From Polaromonas sp. (GTDB lineage: Bacteria; Pseudomonadota; Gammaproteobacteria; Burkholderiales; Burkholderiaceae_C), in contig JANYGP010000034.1 in the NCBI GenBank assembly GCA_025362315.1, positions 1 to 41,190 on the forward strand: a DNA stretch of 41,190 nt, in the 5' to 3' direction. Positions 32,507 through 40,950 of the stretch are shown here, in pieces. A program made the translations under genes and the position numbers. Every line of letters begins with the position of its first letter. The first letter of the stretch is position 1. A model generated the notes under the pieces. The model had not been told where the DNA came from. It was given only the letters and a program-made list of their open reading frames with translations, and searched no databases.

Positions 32507-34006
32507 CTATTGAACCGCCAAATTCAGCGACCAGGGTGTTTTTTGCCAGGCGAGGGCCTCCTCGCGCAACAAGTGCATTGATTGAGGGTAAGCATCTGCC
32601 CACGGTGTTTCGCAACTCAATGCGAATGCTTTTGTATTGTCTGCAGCCAGGGTCAATGAAAATCCCTGCATGTCAGGCGCCCGCCTGGCATGGCACAAAA
32701 TCACGGCAATGCGCAGGCACAGCAACTGCATTACAAAAGCAGCATCATCGAGCTGCGCATCCAGTTTGCGCAGCTTGCCCCGGTGGCCCAATACCAGCAG
32801 ACTCAGGCGGTGCATTTCTGGTTGCGCAAAGCCTGGCGCGTCAGCGTTGTCCAGGATGTAAGCACCATGCTTGTGATAATCGCTGTGTGATATTTGGCTG
32901 CCGATTTCATGCAGCTGCCCCGCCCATTGCAATTTGCGCAGCCAGCGGTGTGCCTCGGGTGTGCGGGCGGGATCAGCAAGCTTTAAAAACAGCTGCTTGG
33001 CGACCGTGCTGACCCGTCCAGCCTGCTCTGCATCCACATCAAACCTGCTGGCCAGACGCGCAACACTGGTCGAGCGCAAATCGGTTTCAGTTTGCTCACG
33101 GTCAATCAGGTCATACAGCACCCCATGGCGCAAGGCTCCTTGCGCGGCATGCATCTGGTCAATTCCCAGCAGGTCAAACACGGCCCGCAACACGCTGATG
33201 CCACCGCCAATCACGGCCCGGCGGTCATCTTTCATGCCGTCGATTTTCAGCCGGTCGGCGCTTTGCGCCTTGACCAGGCGGTCCAGCAGCCAGTCAAGTC
33301 CCGCCTGACTGACAATGCCTGGCGGCCAACCATTGGCAGACAGCACATCACCCACAGCGCCAATCGTGCCGGATGCGCCGTAAGCCACATCCCACGAACC
33401 TTTTTGGTAGCGATTGACTGCTTCGTCCAGCACTGCTTTGGCAGCCACTTCTGACGCCCTGAAGGCCCGCACACTGAATTGACCGTCAGGAAAATATTTC
33501 ATCGACCATGCCACGCTGCCCACACGGTATGACTCCATCTGCAGGGCGGTCATGTCTTTGCCAATAATCATTTCAGTAGACCTGCCACCAATGTCGATGA
33601 CGAGGCGACGTTCATCGGATTGCGGCAGCATGTGAGCCACGCCCTGGTATATCAGCCGGGCTTCTTCCCGGCCCGGAATGACATCAATGGGAAACCCCAA
33701 AATCTTGTGAGCCTTGACCAAAAACTCATCACGGTTGCGGGCTTCGCGCATGGTTTGCGTTGCTACTGCCCTAACCTGGTGTTTTTTAAAGCCGGCCAGC
33801 CGTTCCCCAAAGCGCGCCAGACAGTCCCATCCGCGCTGCATGGCCTGCGGTGTGAGGTTGCGGTCTGCGTCCAGACCGTTGCCCTGACGCACTGTTTCCT
33901 TCAAATATTCAGAGCGGTTGATCTGGCCCCGGTCGTATCGGCCAATCTCCAGGCGAAAACTGTTAGAGCCTAAATCCACAGCTGCAAGTAAAGTGCCGTT
34001 TTGCAT
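32507..34006 (-). CDS. ppx: Exopolyphosphatase (Ppx/GppA family)
   Basis: This 499-residue protein of the ASKHA (actin-like ATPase) fold has phosphate-binding loop 1 at AAVDLGSNSFRLEI, the catalytic region QTMREARN and IPGREEARLIYQGV, loop 2 DIGGRSTEMIIG, and YGASGTIGAV. The C-terminal HD-like helical domain includes LHEIGSQISHSDYHKHGAYI. Exopolyphosphatase removes terminal phosphates from polyphosphate, opposing ppk, which lies convergently beside it. GGRSTE in place of the usual GGGSTE appears to be a variant of this clade. It lies downstream of the periplasmic binding protein gene on the same strand. Confidence 0.95.
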   Translation of the reverse strand: MQNGTLLAAVDLGSNSFRLEIGRYDRGQINRSEYLKETVRQGNGLDADRNLTPQAMQRGWDCLARFGERLAGFKKHQVRAVATQTMREARNRDEFLVKAHKILGFPIDVIPGREEARLIYQGVAHMLPQSDERRLVIDIGGRSTEMIIGKDMTALQMESYRVGSVAWSMKYFPDGQFSVRAFRASEVAAKAVLDEAVNRYQKGSWDVAYGASGTIGAVGDVLSANGWPPGIVSQAGLDWLLDRLVKAQSADRLKIDGMKDDRRAVIGGGISVLRAVFDLLGIDQMHAAQGALRHGVLYDLIDREQTETDLRSTSVARLASRFDVDAEQAGRVSTVAKQLFLKLADPARTPEAHRWLRKLQWAGQLHEIGSQISHSDYHKHGAYILDNADAPGFAQPEMHRLSLLVLGHRGKLRKLDAQLDDAAFVMQLLCLRIAVILCHARRAPDMQGFSLTLAADNTKAFALSCETPWADAYPQSMHLLREEALAWQKTPWSLNLAVQ

Positions 34007-34084
34007 AAGTGAATTCAGTGGTTTTTGACTCGGTCAGCATAGCATTCACGCAAAGATGTACTTGCGCAAAGCCGGATAACACGG

Positions 34085-35227
34085 TCAACCAATGAGGCGT
34101 CCGTCCTGGGTCAGCATGCTCTGCGTGACAAAGTTGCTGCTGCGTCGTTGGGTGTCGTAGCTGATGCGAAACCCTCCCACATCCTGAGCACTGCGCCGTT
34201 GAAACGCAGTCAGCACGCTTTGGCGGGTCAGAATGCCATCGATGTTGCTCAGAACGTCATACGTGTACTGCGCAGCAATAAACCCGGCCAGGCTGAGCGG
34301 AGCAGGGGGCTCGTCAAACAGGCGCGAAAGCGTCTCGCGGTAGCGCCTGACAATTGCCATGCTTGAGTTGACCATCGGAACTGGTTGCGTCGCAATGATG
34401 GGTGTGCTTTTGGCAGCGCCCATTTGCATAAGTGTTTGCAGGTTGACGTCGGCCAGCGCCACGATGTAGCGCTGCCTGGCCTGTTTTTCCAGCCCCAGGG
34501 TAAATTCAGCAAGTTCGGGTGTGCCGCCCACAAACAAAAGCACGGCGGGCGTCGCTGGCGTGAGTTTTTGGCCGAGCGCACGCAACTCATTGCCTGCCTG
34601 AAACGATTGCAGCCGCAAATTCATGGCCGATGCAATGCGCTGAACTTCCGTGTGGTACGCGCTGTGGTCACGCACCGAGCCATAAACCGCACCCAGAGTA
34701 TTCATGCCCATGACCGCCAAAGACTTCAGCGCGTGGGTGATTTGTTCTTGTCTGGCTGCAAATATTGGAAAAGTGTTGTCGTCAATGTCTGCGCTCGAAT
34801 TTTGCAACCACGGCGCAACGTGCGCCAGACCCAAGCCGTCCTGGCGCGTCATGGTTACCAGTTGGCTGGCCAGCTGATCACCTGCACTGCCGGACATCAC
34901 CACGCATGACGGGTTGGCTTTGACCAAACCAAATGCATTGCGCAAGCCTTCTGGCGTGCCGTCTGTTTCAAAGGACACATGCTGAACCGGTATACCGCGT
35001 ATGCCGCCTTTCAGGTTAATGTCTTGCCAGGCGGCGCGTGAACCAATCAAAAAATCTTTTGAGACATCTTGCTGGGCTTGTGAACTGTCAACAATTTGCG
35101 CAACCACCAGGCTTTTGGGTGCAACCCTGGATGTTTGCGACAGGCATGGCGCTGATACTGTTGCCAGCATTGCACCTGTGGTGCAGAAAAACTGCCTGCG
35201 ACTGGCGAGAAAGTTTGAAAACGGCAT
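34085..35227 (-). CDS. Periplasmic ligand-binding protein (LivK-like, Peripla_BP_6)
   Basis: This 380-residue protein begins with a twin-Arg-like SRRQFFCTTGAMLATVSAPC signal region (MPFSNFLASRRQFFC...), so it is exported. The mature part is a type I periplasmic-binding fold: LVVAQIVDSSQAQQDVSKDF, INLKGGIRGIPVQHVSFETD, SGSAGDQLASQLV, LAVMGMNTLGAVYGS and AGFIAAQYTYDVL. ATG 35227 follows AAGGAAGTC, a good ribosome site. No ABC permease or ATPase lies nearby, so it is an orphan receptor. Its place between the Pho-controlled fasciclin gene and ppx on one strand is noteworthy, but a terminator separates it from the former. The ligand is unknown. Confidence 0.85.
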   Translation of the reverse strand: MPFSNFLASRRQFFCTTGAMLATVSAPCLSQTSRVAPKSLVVAQIVDSSQAQQDVSKDFLIGSRAAWQDINLKGGIRGIPVQHVSFETDGTPEGLRNAFGLVKANPSCVVMSGSAGDQLASQLVTMTRQDGLGLAHVAPWLQNSSADIDDNTFPIFAARQEQITHALKSLAVMGMNTLGAVYGSVRDHSAYHTEVQRIASAMNLRLQSFQAGNELRALGQKLTPATPAVLLFVGGTPELAEFTLGLEKQARQRYIVALADVNLQTLMQMGAAKSTPIIATQPVPMVNSSMAIVRRYRETLSRLFDEPPAPLSLAGFIAAQYTYDVLSNIDGILTRQSVLTAFQRRSAQDVGGFRISYDTQRRSSNFVTQSMLTQDGRLIG

Positions 35228-35285
35228 GACTTCCTTGTTAAGAGGGAATCTAAAAGTTGGTGGATCAGCGCTGGACAAACAAAAA

Positions 35286-35313
35286 CGCGATGCTGCAGCT
35301 CTGCAGCATCGCG
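35286..35313 (-). terminator. Rho-independent terminator of the fasciclin gene
   Basis: Perfect 13-bp arms (CGCGATGCTGCAG, 35286-35298, and its complement, 35301-35313) are followed on the minus strand by TTTTTGTTTG. It lies 19 bp after the fasciclin gene's stop. Confidence 0.9.
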
Positions 35314-35332
35314 TCGGGTTTGAACAATAAGA

Positions 35333-35827
35333 TCAGCGTGCAGGCGGCAGCAAAACACTGTCAATGATGTGCACCACACCATTGGACGCAGCGATGTCCG
35401 CTTTTTGCACCATGCCGTCTTCAACGGTAACAAACTCGCCTGCCTTGGAAACAGCCACGTTGGCACCGTTTACCGTTTTGACATTGCTGTTGTTTTTGAC
35501 ATCACCTGCCATAACCTTGGCTGGGATAACGTGATAAGTCAGCACGGCACTGAGTTTGGCTGGGTCTTTGCCAAGGTCTTCCAGGGTTTTGGCAGGTACT
35601 TTGGCAAATGCTGCATTGCTGGGCGCAAACACGGTAAAGGGGCCTGCACCCTTTAATGTGTTAACCAAGCCGGCTTTGACAACCAGACTGTTCAGGGTGC
35701 TCAGCTCTGGCGTTGCGGCCAACGTGTCAGCAATTGACACAGGGCTGCTCATCGATGCGCAACCTGACAAGGCCAGCGCGCCGGCGGCAATCATGAGTGT
35801 GCGACGTGGGGTAAAAAAATTGAACAT
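35333..35827 (-). CDS. Fasciclin-domain lipoprotein
   Basis: This 164-residue protein starts with a lipoprotein signal, RTLMIAAGALALSGCAS (lipobox LSGC, Cys23), then a single FAS1 domain: TLNSLVVKAGLVNTLKG, FTVFAPSNAAFAKVP (H1 motif), LTYHVIPAKVMAGDV, and GVVHIIDSVLLP (H2 motif). FAS1 proteins mediate adhesion or bind ligands at the envelope. AAGGAG precedes ATG 35827. It is divergent from pstS, and its own promoter region has a perfect four-unit PHO box with a TATGCT -10, so it should be induced when phosphate is low. I know of no established role for such a protein in phosphate metabolism. Confidence 0.92.
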   Translation of the reverse strand: MFNFFTPRRTLMIAAGALALSGCASMSSPVSIADTLAATPELSTLNSLVVKAGLVNTLKGAGPFTVFAPSNAAFAKVPAKTLEDLGKDPAKLSAVLTYHVIPAKVMAGDVKNNSNVKTVNGANVAVSKAGEFVTVEDGMVQKADIAASNGVVHIIDSVLLPPAR

Positions 35828-35855
35828 TGAATTGACTCCTTGTTAGAACTACCCG

Positions 35856-35911
35856 AGCATAAAAGTACGAAATGACAGAACTGTGAAACAAATTTGACAA
35901 AAATATGACAC
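35856..35911 (-). promoter_or_regulatory. PHO-box promoter of the fasciclin gene (four units)
   Basis: On the minus strand the units are GTGTCAT (35905-35911), TTGTCAA (35894-35900), GTTTCAC (35883-35889) and CTGTCAT (35872-35878), spaced at exactly 11 bp. After 10 bases comes TATGCT (35856-35861) as the -10. The direction is toward the fasciclin gene. Confidence 0.85.
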
Positions 35912-35937
35912 CCACATTGCCTGAACAGACACATTTT

Positions 35938-35971
35938 CTGTCACGACTTTGTCACATAAGGCTTTTAAAGT
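35938..35971 (+). promoter_or_regulatory. PHO-box promoter of pstS (two units)
   Basis: CTGTCAC (35938-35944) and TTGTCAC (35949-35955) are 11 bp apart. Ten bases later is TAAAGT (35966-35971), a -10-like hexamer. pstS starts at 36007. The leftward fasciclin PHO box ends 26 bp away, so PhoB dimers on both may interact. Confidence 0.85.
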
Positions 35972-36006
35972 TCTGCCATGTTCGTTATCAACCTAAAGGT
36001 GTTCCG

Positions 36007-37059
36007 ATGAAATCAATGAAATCTGTTTTTAAAATTTCCTTTGTTGCGGGTTCAAGTGCCATTTTGTTTGCCTTGCCAGGTTTGTCACACGCACAAGACG
36101 TGACAGGTGCAGGTGCCAGCTTTCCAGCACCGCTGTATTCAAAATGGGCGGCTGATTACAACAAGGCCACTGGCGTCAAAATCAATTACCAGTCTGTGGG
36201 CTCGGGCGCTGGTTTGCGGCAAATCGAGGCTAAAACTGTTGATTTTGGTGCTTCAGATGCGCCACTCAAAGACGACGAGTTGTCCAAAAAAGGCTTGGTT
36301 CAGTTCCCTACGGTTATCGGCGGCGTGGTGCCTGTGGTCAATATCAAAGGCATTACCCCGGGTCAGCTCAAACTGAGCGGTGCAATTTTGGGTGATATTT
36401 ATTTAGGCAAGATCACCAAGTGGACTGACCCGGCCATCAAGGCGCTCAACCCGAGCCTGCCATTGCCAGATGCTGCGATTTCGCCGGTGCGCCGGGCCGA
36501 TGGTTCAGGGACCAGTTTTATTTTTACCAACTACCTCAGCAAGGTAAATCCGGAATGGAAAACCAAAGTGGGTGAGGGCACGGCTGTGAACTGGCCTGTT
36601 GGCGCAGGTGGCAAGGGCAACGAAGGTGTAGCCGCATTTGTAGGCCGCCTGCCAAATTCCATTGGGTATGTCGAGTATGCGTATGTCAAGCAAAACAAGA
36701 TGACTTTTGCCCAAATGCGCAATGCAGCGGGTACTTTTGTAGCGCCTGACGACACAGCATTCAAGGCAGCTGCAGTAGGTGCGGATTGGGCCAAAAGTTT
36801 TTACCAGATCCTGACCGAACAACCTGGCAAGGATGCATGGCCCATTACTGGCGCCACATTTATCCTGATGCACAAGGCACAGGACAAGCCTGCCCAGGCT
36901 GCTGCTTCACTGAAGTTTTTTGAATGGGCTTACAAAAACGGTGACAAGGTTGCTGACGACCTGGACTATGTCCCAATGCCGCCTGCTGTGAAAGCCATCA
37001 TTGAAAAAGCTTGGGGCGACATCAAGGACACATCCGGCAAAGCTGTGGCGTTCAAATAA
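36007..37059 (+). CDS. pstS: Phosphate ABC transporter substrate-binding protein PstS
   Basis: This is the periplasmic phosphate receptor, 350 residues, with signal peptide [25 protein letters not shown]. The phosphate-binding signatures are [52 protein letters not shown] and [14 protein letters not shown]. The start is at ATG 36007 with AAAGGT upstream; the open frame extends back to 35905, which would cross the PHO box. It delivers phosphate to PstCAB and with them represses the PhoR-PhoB system when phosphate is plentiful. It is the first gene of pstSCAB-phoU-phoB. Confidence 0.97.
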   Translation: MKSMKSVFKISFVAGSSAILFALPGLSHAQDVTGAGASFPAPLYSKWAADYNKATGVKINYQSVGSGAGLRQIEAKTVDFGASDAPLKDDELSKKGLVQFPTVIGGVVPVVNIKGITPGQLKLSGAILGDIYLGKITKWTDPAIKALNPSLPLPDAAISPVRRADGSGTSFIFTNYLSKVNPEWKTKVGEGTAVNWPVGAGGKGNEGVAAFVGRLPNSIGYVEYAYVKQNKMTFAQMRNAAGTFVAPDDTAFKAAAVGADWAKSFYQILTEQPGKDAWPITGATFILMHKAQDKPAQAAASLKFFEWAYKNGDKVADDLDYVPMPPAVKAIIEKAWGDIKDTSGKAVAFK

Positions 37060-37095
37060 GCGTGAGTCGGGCTGTATAAACTACCAGGTTTCAAC

Positions 37096-38127
37096 ATGTC
37101 TTCAACCTCGACAGCCAACCGGCCTGCTTTTGAGACGGCATCAAAAGCAGATCAGCGACCTATGACCCAACCCACACCGCAAAATTTCAAACGGCGTAGC
37201 CCCTGGGCAGACAAAATTTTTGGCTGGACAGCTCAAGCGGCGGCATGGCTGACATTGAGCCTGCTCGCTGGCATTTTGATTTCGCTTGTTTTTGGTGCCT
37301 GGCCTGCCATCAGTAAATACGGTTTGGGTTTTTTGACCAGCACCACCTGGGATCCTGTCAAAAACGAGTATGGCGGGCTGGTGATGATTTATGGCACGCT
37401 GGCGACCTCGTTCATAGCCTTGCTGATTGCAGTTCCGGTCAGTTTCGGCATTGCCCTGTTTTTGACTGAACTCTCACCTGCCTGGCTGAAAAGGCCGCTC
37501 GGAACTGCCATTGAACTGCTAGCGGCCGTGCCATCCATTGTTTACGGGATGTGGGGCTTGCTTGTGTTTGGCCCTATTTTGGCAACGTATGTGCAACAGC
37601 CACTGCAAAGAGCATTCGGTGAAACACCATACCTGGGTGCGCTGGTGTCAGGTCCGCCCGTGGGTATCGGTATCCTGTCTGCTGGCATTATTTTGGCAAT
37701 CATGATCATTCCGTTCATTGCCTCAGTCATGAGGGATGTGTTTGACGTCACGCCTGTGTTGCTGAAAGAGTCTGCCTACGCGCTGGGCTCTACCACCTGG
37801 GAAGTTGTTTACAAGGTAGTGTTGCCGTATACCAAAGCAGGTGTTGTGGGCGGCATCATGCTTGGTCTGGGCCGCGCCCTGGGCGAGACGATGGCCATTA
37901 CTTTTGTCATCGGCAACTTCAACCAGCTTGATTCCCTGAGTCTTTTTCAGGCAGCCAACAGCATTACGTCAGCACTTGCCAATGAATTTGCCGAGGCAGC
38001 TGAAGGCCTGCACCAGGCAGCATTGATTTACCTGGGGCTGGTATTGTTTTTCATCACCTTTGTGGTGTTGTCGCTGTCCAAGCTGATGCTTGCCCAATTG
38101 AACAAGAGCGAAGGCGTCAAGACATGA
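37096..38127 (+). CDS. pstC: Phosphate ABC transporter permease PstC
   Basis: This 343-residue inner-membrane permease has six membrane helices with a cytoplasmic N-terminal tail of about 50 residues. Typical segments are [56 protein letters not shown], and the coupling-helix region [20 protein letters not shown] followed by [17 protein letters not shown] second possible start ([12 protein letters not shown]) is 22 codons inside. Its stop overlaps the pstA start (ATGA). Confidence 0.96.
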   Translation: MSSTSTANRPAFETASKADQRPMTQPTPQNFKRRSPWADKIFGWTAQAAAWLTLSLLAGILISLVFGAWPAISKYGLGFLTSTTWDPVKNEYGGLVMIYGTLATSFIALLIAVPVSFGIALFLTELSPAWLKRPLGTAIELLAAVPSIVYGMWGLLVFGPILATYVQQPLQRAFGETPYLGALVSGPPVGIGILSAGIILAIMIIPFIASVMRDVFDVTPVLLKESAYALGSTTWEVVYKVVLPYTKAGVVGGIMLGLGRALGETMAITFVIGNFNQLDSLSLFQAANSITSALANEFAEAAEGLHQAALIYLGLVLFFITFVVLSLSKLMLAQLNKSEGVKT

Positions 38128-38984
38128 GCGCCGTGCTACACGATGCCCGATTGGCTAAATTTGGCCGGCGTAAGCTGGTCAACAAAGTGGCGCTGGTTTT
38201 GTCACTGGCTGCCATGTCGTTTGGCCTGTTCTGGCTGTTCTGGATTTTGTGGGAAACGATCCGCCTGGGTATTGGTGGGATTTCGATGGCAACGTTTACG
38301 CAAATGACCCCAGCTCCGAATGAGGACGGCGGCATAGCCAATGCGCTTTTCGGATCTTTGGTCATGGTGTTGCTGGCAACTTTTATTGGCACACCGATTG
38401 GCATCATGGCAGGAATTTACCTGGCTGAGTTCAACGTTAAGGGCTGGTTGGCCTCTGTTACGCGGTTCGTTAACGACATTTTGCTTTCGGCACCATCCAT
38501 TGTGATTGGCCTCTTTGTATACGCTGTTGTTGTGTCGCGTTTCAAATCTTTTTCCGGTTGGGCCGGCGTGATGGCTCTGGCGCTGATCGTGATCCCGGTT
38601 GTCATTCGCACGACTGAAAACATGCTTCAGCTGGTGCCTGCAGCGCTGCGCGAAGCGGCCTATGCACTGGGCGCACCCAAGTGGAAAGTCATCATCAGCA
38701 TCACGCTCAAAGCGGCGCGTGCAGGTGTTGTCACAGGCATCCTGCTTGCCGTTGCCAGAATTGCCGGAGAAACAGCGCCGCTGCTCTTTACCGCGCTAAA
38801 CAACCAGTTCTGGACATCTGATCTGAGCAAACCCATGGCCAGTCTGCCAGTGACGATTTTCAAATTTGCAATGAGCCCATATGAAAACTGGCAAAAGCTG
38901 GCTTGGGCAGGCGTGTTTGTCATCACGGCAGCTGTACTTGGACTGAACATTTTGGCACGTGTCCTGACACGTAACAAGACCTGA
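38124..38984 (+). CDS. pstA: Phosphate ABC transporter permease PstA
   Basis: This 286-residue permease partners with PstC. It has six helices; recognisable parts are [94 protein letters not shown] and [16 protein letters not shown]. It is translationally coupled to pstC by a 4-base overlap and followed by pstB after 40 bp. Confidence 0.96.
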   Translation: MSAVLHDARLAKFGRRKLVNKVALVLSLAAMSFGLFWLFWILWETIRLGIGGISMATFTQMTPAPNEDGGIANALFGSLVMVLLATFIGTPIGIMAGIYLAEFNVKGWLASVTRFVNDILLSAPSIVIGLFVYAVVVSRFKSFSGWAGVMALALIVIPVVIRTTENMLQLVPAALREAAYALGAPKWKVIISITLKAARAGVVTGILLAVARIAGETAPLLFTALNNQFWTSDLSKPMASLPVTIFKFAMSPYENWQKLAWAGVFVITAAVLGLNILARVLTRNKT

Positions 38985-39024
38985 TAACGAAGCCACGGCA
39001 AATCAAACAAAGACAAGGCAAACC

Positions 39025-39804
39025 ATGCAAGCGAGCGTCAGCAACGACAAGCAGTCAAAAATTTCAGTAAAAAATCTTGATTTTTATTACGGCAAATTTC
39101 ATGCTTTAAAAAACATCAACCTTGAAATTCCGGAAAAGAAAGTCACCGCTTTCATTGGCCCTTCAGGCTGCGGCAAGTCCACGCTGCTGCGTATATTCAA
39201 CCGCATGTATGAGCTGTACCCCGAACAGCGCGCTGAAGGTACTGTTGTACTTGATGGTGAAGACCTGTTGACCTCAAAAAAGGACGTTGCACTGATTCGC
39301 TCCAAGGTTGGCATGGTTTTTCAAAAACCCACGCCATTTCCGATGTCGATTTATGACAACATCTCTTTTGGTGTGAAGCTTTTTGAAAGCCTGAACAGCT
39401 CGGACATGGACGAGCGGGTTGAATGGGCCTTGCGAAAGGCAGCCTTGTGGAATGAAGTCAAGGACAAGCTGAACCAGAGCGGGTCAAGCCTGTCAGGCGG
39501 CCAGCAGCAACGCCTGTGCATTGCGCGCGGCATCGCCATCAAGCCTGAGATATTGCTGCTCGACGAGCCTTGCTCTGCACTGGACCCAATTTCAACGGCC
39601 AAGATTGAAGAGTTGATCATTGAGCTGAAAAAAGATTACACCGTTGTCATCGTGACACACAACATGCAGCAGGCAGCGCGCTGCAGCGACTACACAGCCT
39701 ACATGTACCTGGGTGATCTGGTGGAATTTGGCGTGACTGAAGAGTTGTTCTTCAAACCCAAACGCAAAGAAACCGAAGACTACATCACAGGTCGTTTCGG
39801 TTAG
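39025..39804 (+). CDS. pstB: Phosphate ABC transporter ATPase PstB
   Basis: This 259-residue ATPase has Walker [10 protein letters not shown] (45-53), the PstB-typical [19 protein letters not shown]-loop region, signature [16 protein letters not shown] and Walker [13 protein letters not shown], with the switch His in [10 protein letters not shown]. It drives phosphate import through PstCA and takes part in signalling to PhoR through PhoU. phoU follows after 19 bp. Confidence 0.97.
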   Translation: MQASVSNDKQSKISVKNLDFYYGKFHALKNINLEIPEKKVTAFIGPSGCGKSTLLRIFNRMYELYPEQRAEGTVVLDGEDLLTSKKDVALIRSKVGMVFQKPTPFPMSIYDNISFGVKLFESLNSSDMDERVEWALRKAALWNEVKDKLNQSGSSLSGGQQQRLCIARGIAIKPEILLLDEPCSALDPISTAKIEELIIELKKDYTVVIVTHNMQQAARCSDYTAYMYLGDLVEFGVTEELFFKPKRKETEDYITGRFG

Positions 39805-39823
39805 ATTATTCAAAGAGGATCCC

Positions 39824-40525
39824 ATGCCTGATAAACATTTATCGAGTCAGTTTGACAGTGAGCTCAATGGCGTTTCATCACGCGTGATGGAGCTTGGTGG
39901 ATTGGTGGAGTCGCAAATCCGGCTGGCCATTTATTCGCTGTCCCAGTTCAATGCCGAAACAGCTAACCAGGTCCTTGAAACTGAAATCCGCGTCAATGCC
40001 ATGGAAGTGGATATTGACCGCGAGCTTTCGTCCATCATTGCGCGACGCCAGCCAACTGCGCGGGATCTGCGCTTGTTGATTGCAATTTCAAAAACCACTG
40101 CCAATCTGGAACGTGCCGGTGACGAAGCCGTCAAAATTGCACGCATGGTCAAGTCAATCATTCACAGCGGTTCGGCCCGGTCGCTGCCATCGTCAGACTT
40201 GCGCGTTGCTGCCGAGCTGGCGTCTGGTTTGCTCCGCAAAGCGCTGGACGCTTTTGCAAGGCTTGACACCAATGTGGCATTGACCATCCTGAAAGAAGAC
40301 GACGAAATTGACAAGGAGTTTGACGGGTTCGTGCGCAAGCTGATCACTTACATGATGGAAGATCCACGCACCATTTCTGCCAGCCTTGACCTGCTTTTTG
40401 TGGCCAAAGCGATAGAGCGGATTGGCGACCACGCCAAAAACATCGCCGAATTCATCATTTACATCGTCAAGGGGGAGGATGTCCGGCACACGTCCATGGC
40501 CCAAATTGAATCTGCCATTCAATAA
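39824..40525 (+). CDS. phoU: Phosphate signalling protein PhoU
   Basis: This 233-residue all-helical protein is made of two PhoU three-helix repeats (about 20-110 and 125-215). The metal-binding E/DxxxD-type clusters are visible: AMEVDIDRELSSIIARRQPT and LERAGDEAVKIARM in the first half, KEDDEIDKEFDGF and IERIGDHAKNIAEFIIYIVKG in the second. PhoU links PstB to the PhoR kinase and lowers Pho output when phosphate is abundant. AGAGGAT precedes its ATG. Confidence 0.96.
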   Translation: MPDKHLSSQFDSELNGVSSRVMELGGLVESQIRLAIYSLSQFNAETANQVLETEIRVNAMEVDIDRELSSIIARRQPTARDLRLLIAISKTTANLERAGDEAVKIARMVKSIIHSGSARSLPSSDLRVAAELASGLLRKALDAFARLDTNVALTILKEDDEIDKEFDGFVRKLITYMMEDPRTISASLDLLFVAKAIERIGDHAKNIAEFIIYIVKGEDVRHTSMAQIESAIQ

Positions 40526-40530
40526 TCAGC

Positions 40531-40950
40531 ATGAAAGCCAGACCTGTCATATTGGTGGTCGAAGACGAGCCCGCGATTGCCGAACTGATTGCTGTCAATC
40601 TGCATCATGGCGGATTCAAGGCAATCACTGCCCAGGACAGTGTGACTGCCCAACGCGAACTTGATGCAGCACTGCCAGATGCGATTTTGCTGGACTGGAT
40701 GCTGCCCGGGCAAAGCGGCATCGCACTTGCACGTCACTGGCGCAAGCAGGAACGCACCAAAAGTATTCCTATTTTGATGCTGACCGCCAGGGGCGACGAG
40801 CCGGATAAGGTAGCCGGCCTTGACGCCGGTGCGGACGACTACATCACCAAACCGTTTTCAACCCAGGAATTGCTTGCCCGAATACGTGCGGTGCTGCGCA
40901 GGCGCGCGCCGGAGTCGGTAAGCGACAGCGTAACGGTTGGAAATCTGATG
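40531..40950 (+). CDS. phoB: Response regulator PhoB, receiver domain only (truncated by contig junction)
   Basis: The gene starts 5 bp after phoU. The receiver domain is complete: acidic pocket Glu11-Asp12, phosphoacceptor Asp55 in LLDWMLPGQSG, Thr85 in MLTARGDEPDKV, and Lys107 in DDYITKPFS. Then comes the linker LLARIRAVLRRRAPE. The winged-helix DNA-binding domain, which should follow with something like VxVGxLxLDP, is missing. After VTVGNLM (to 40950) the sequence changes to that of a TonB-dependent receptor. In an intact cell it would bind the PHO boxes described here. The break is most simply an assembly artefact. Confidence 0.92.

Noticed and set aside
35905..36006. An upstream start for pstS
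   Set aside because: It would be translated from within the divergent promoter region and would bury the signal peptide.
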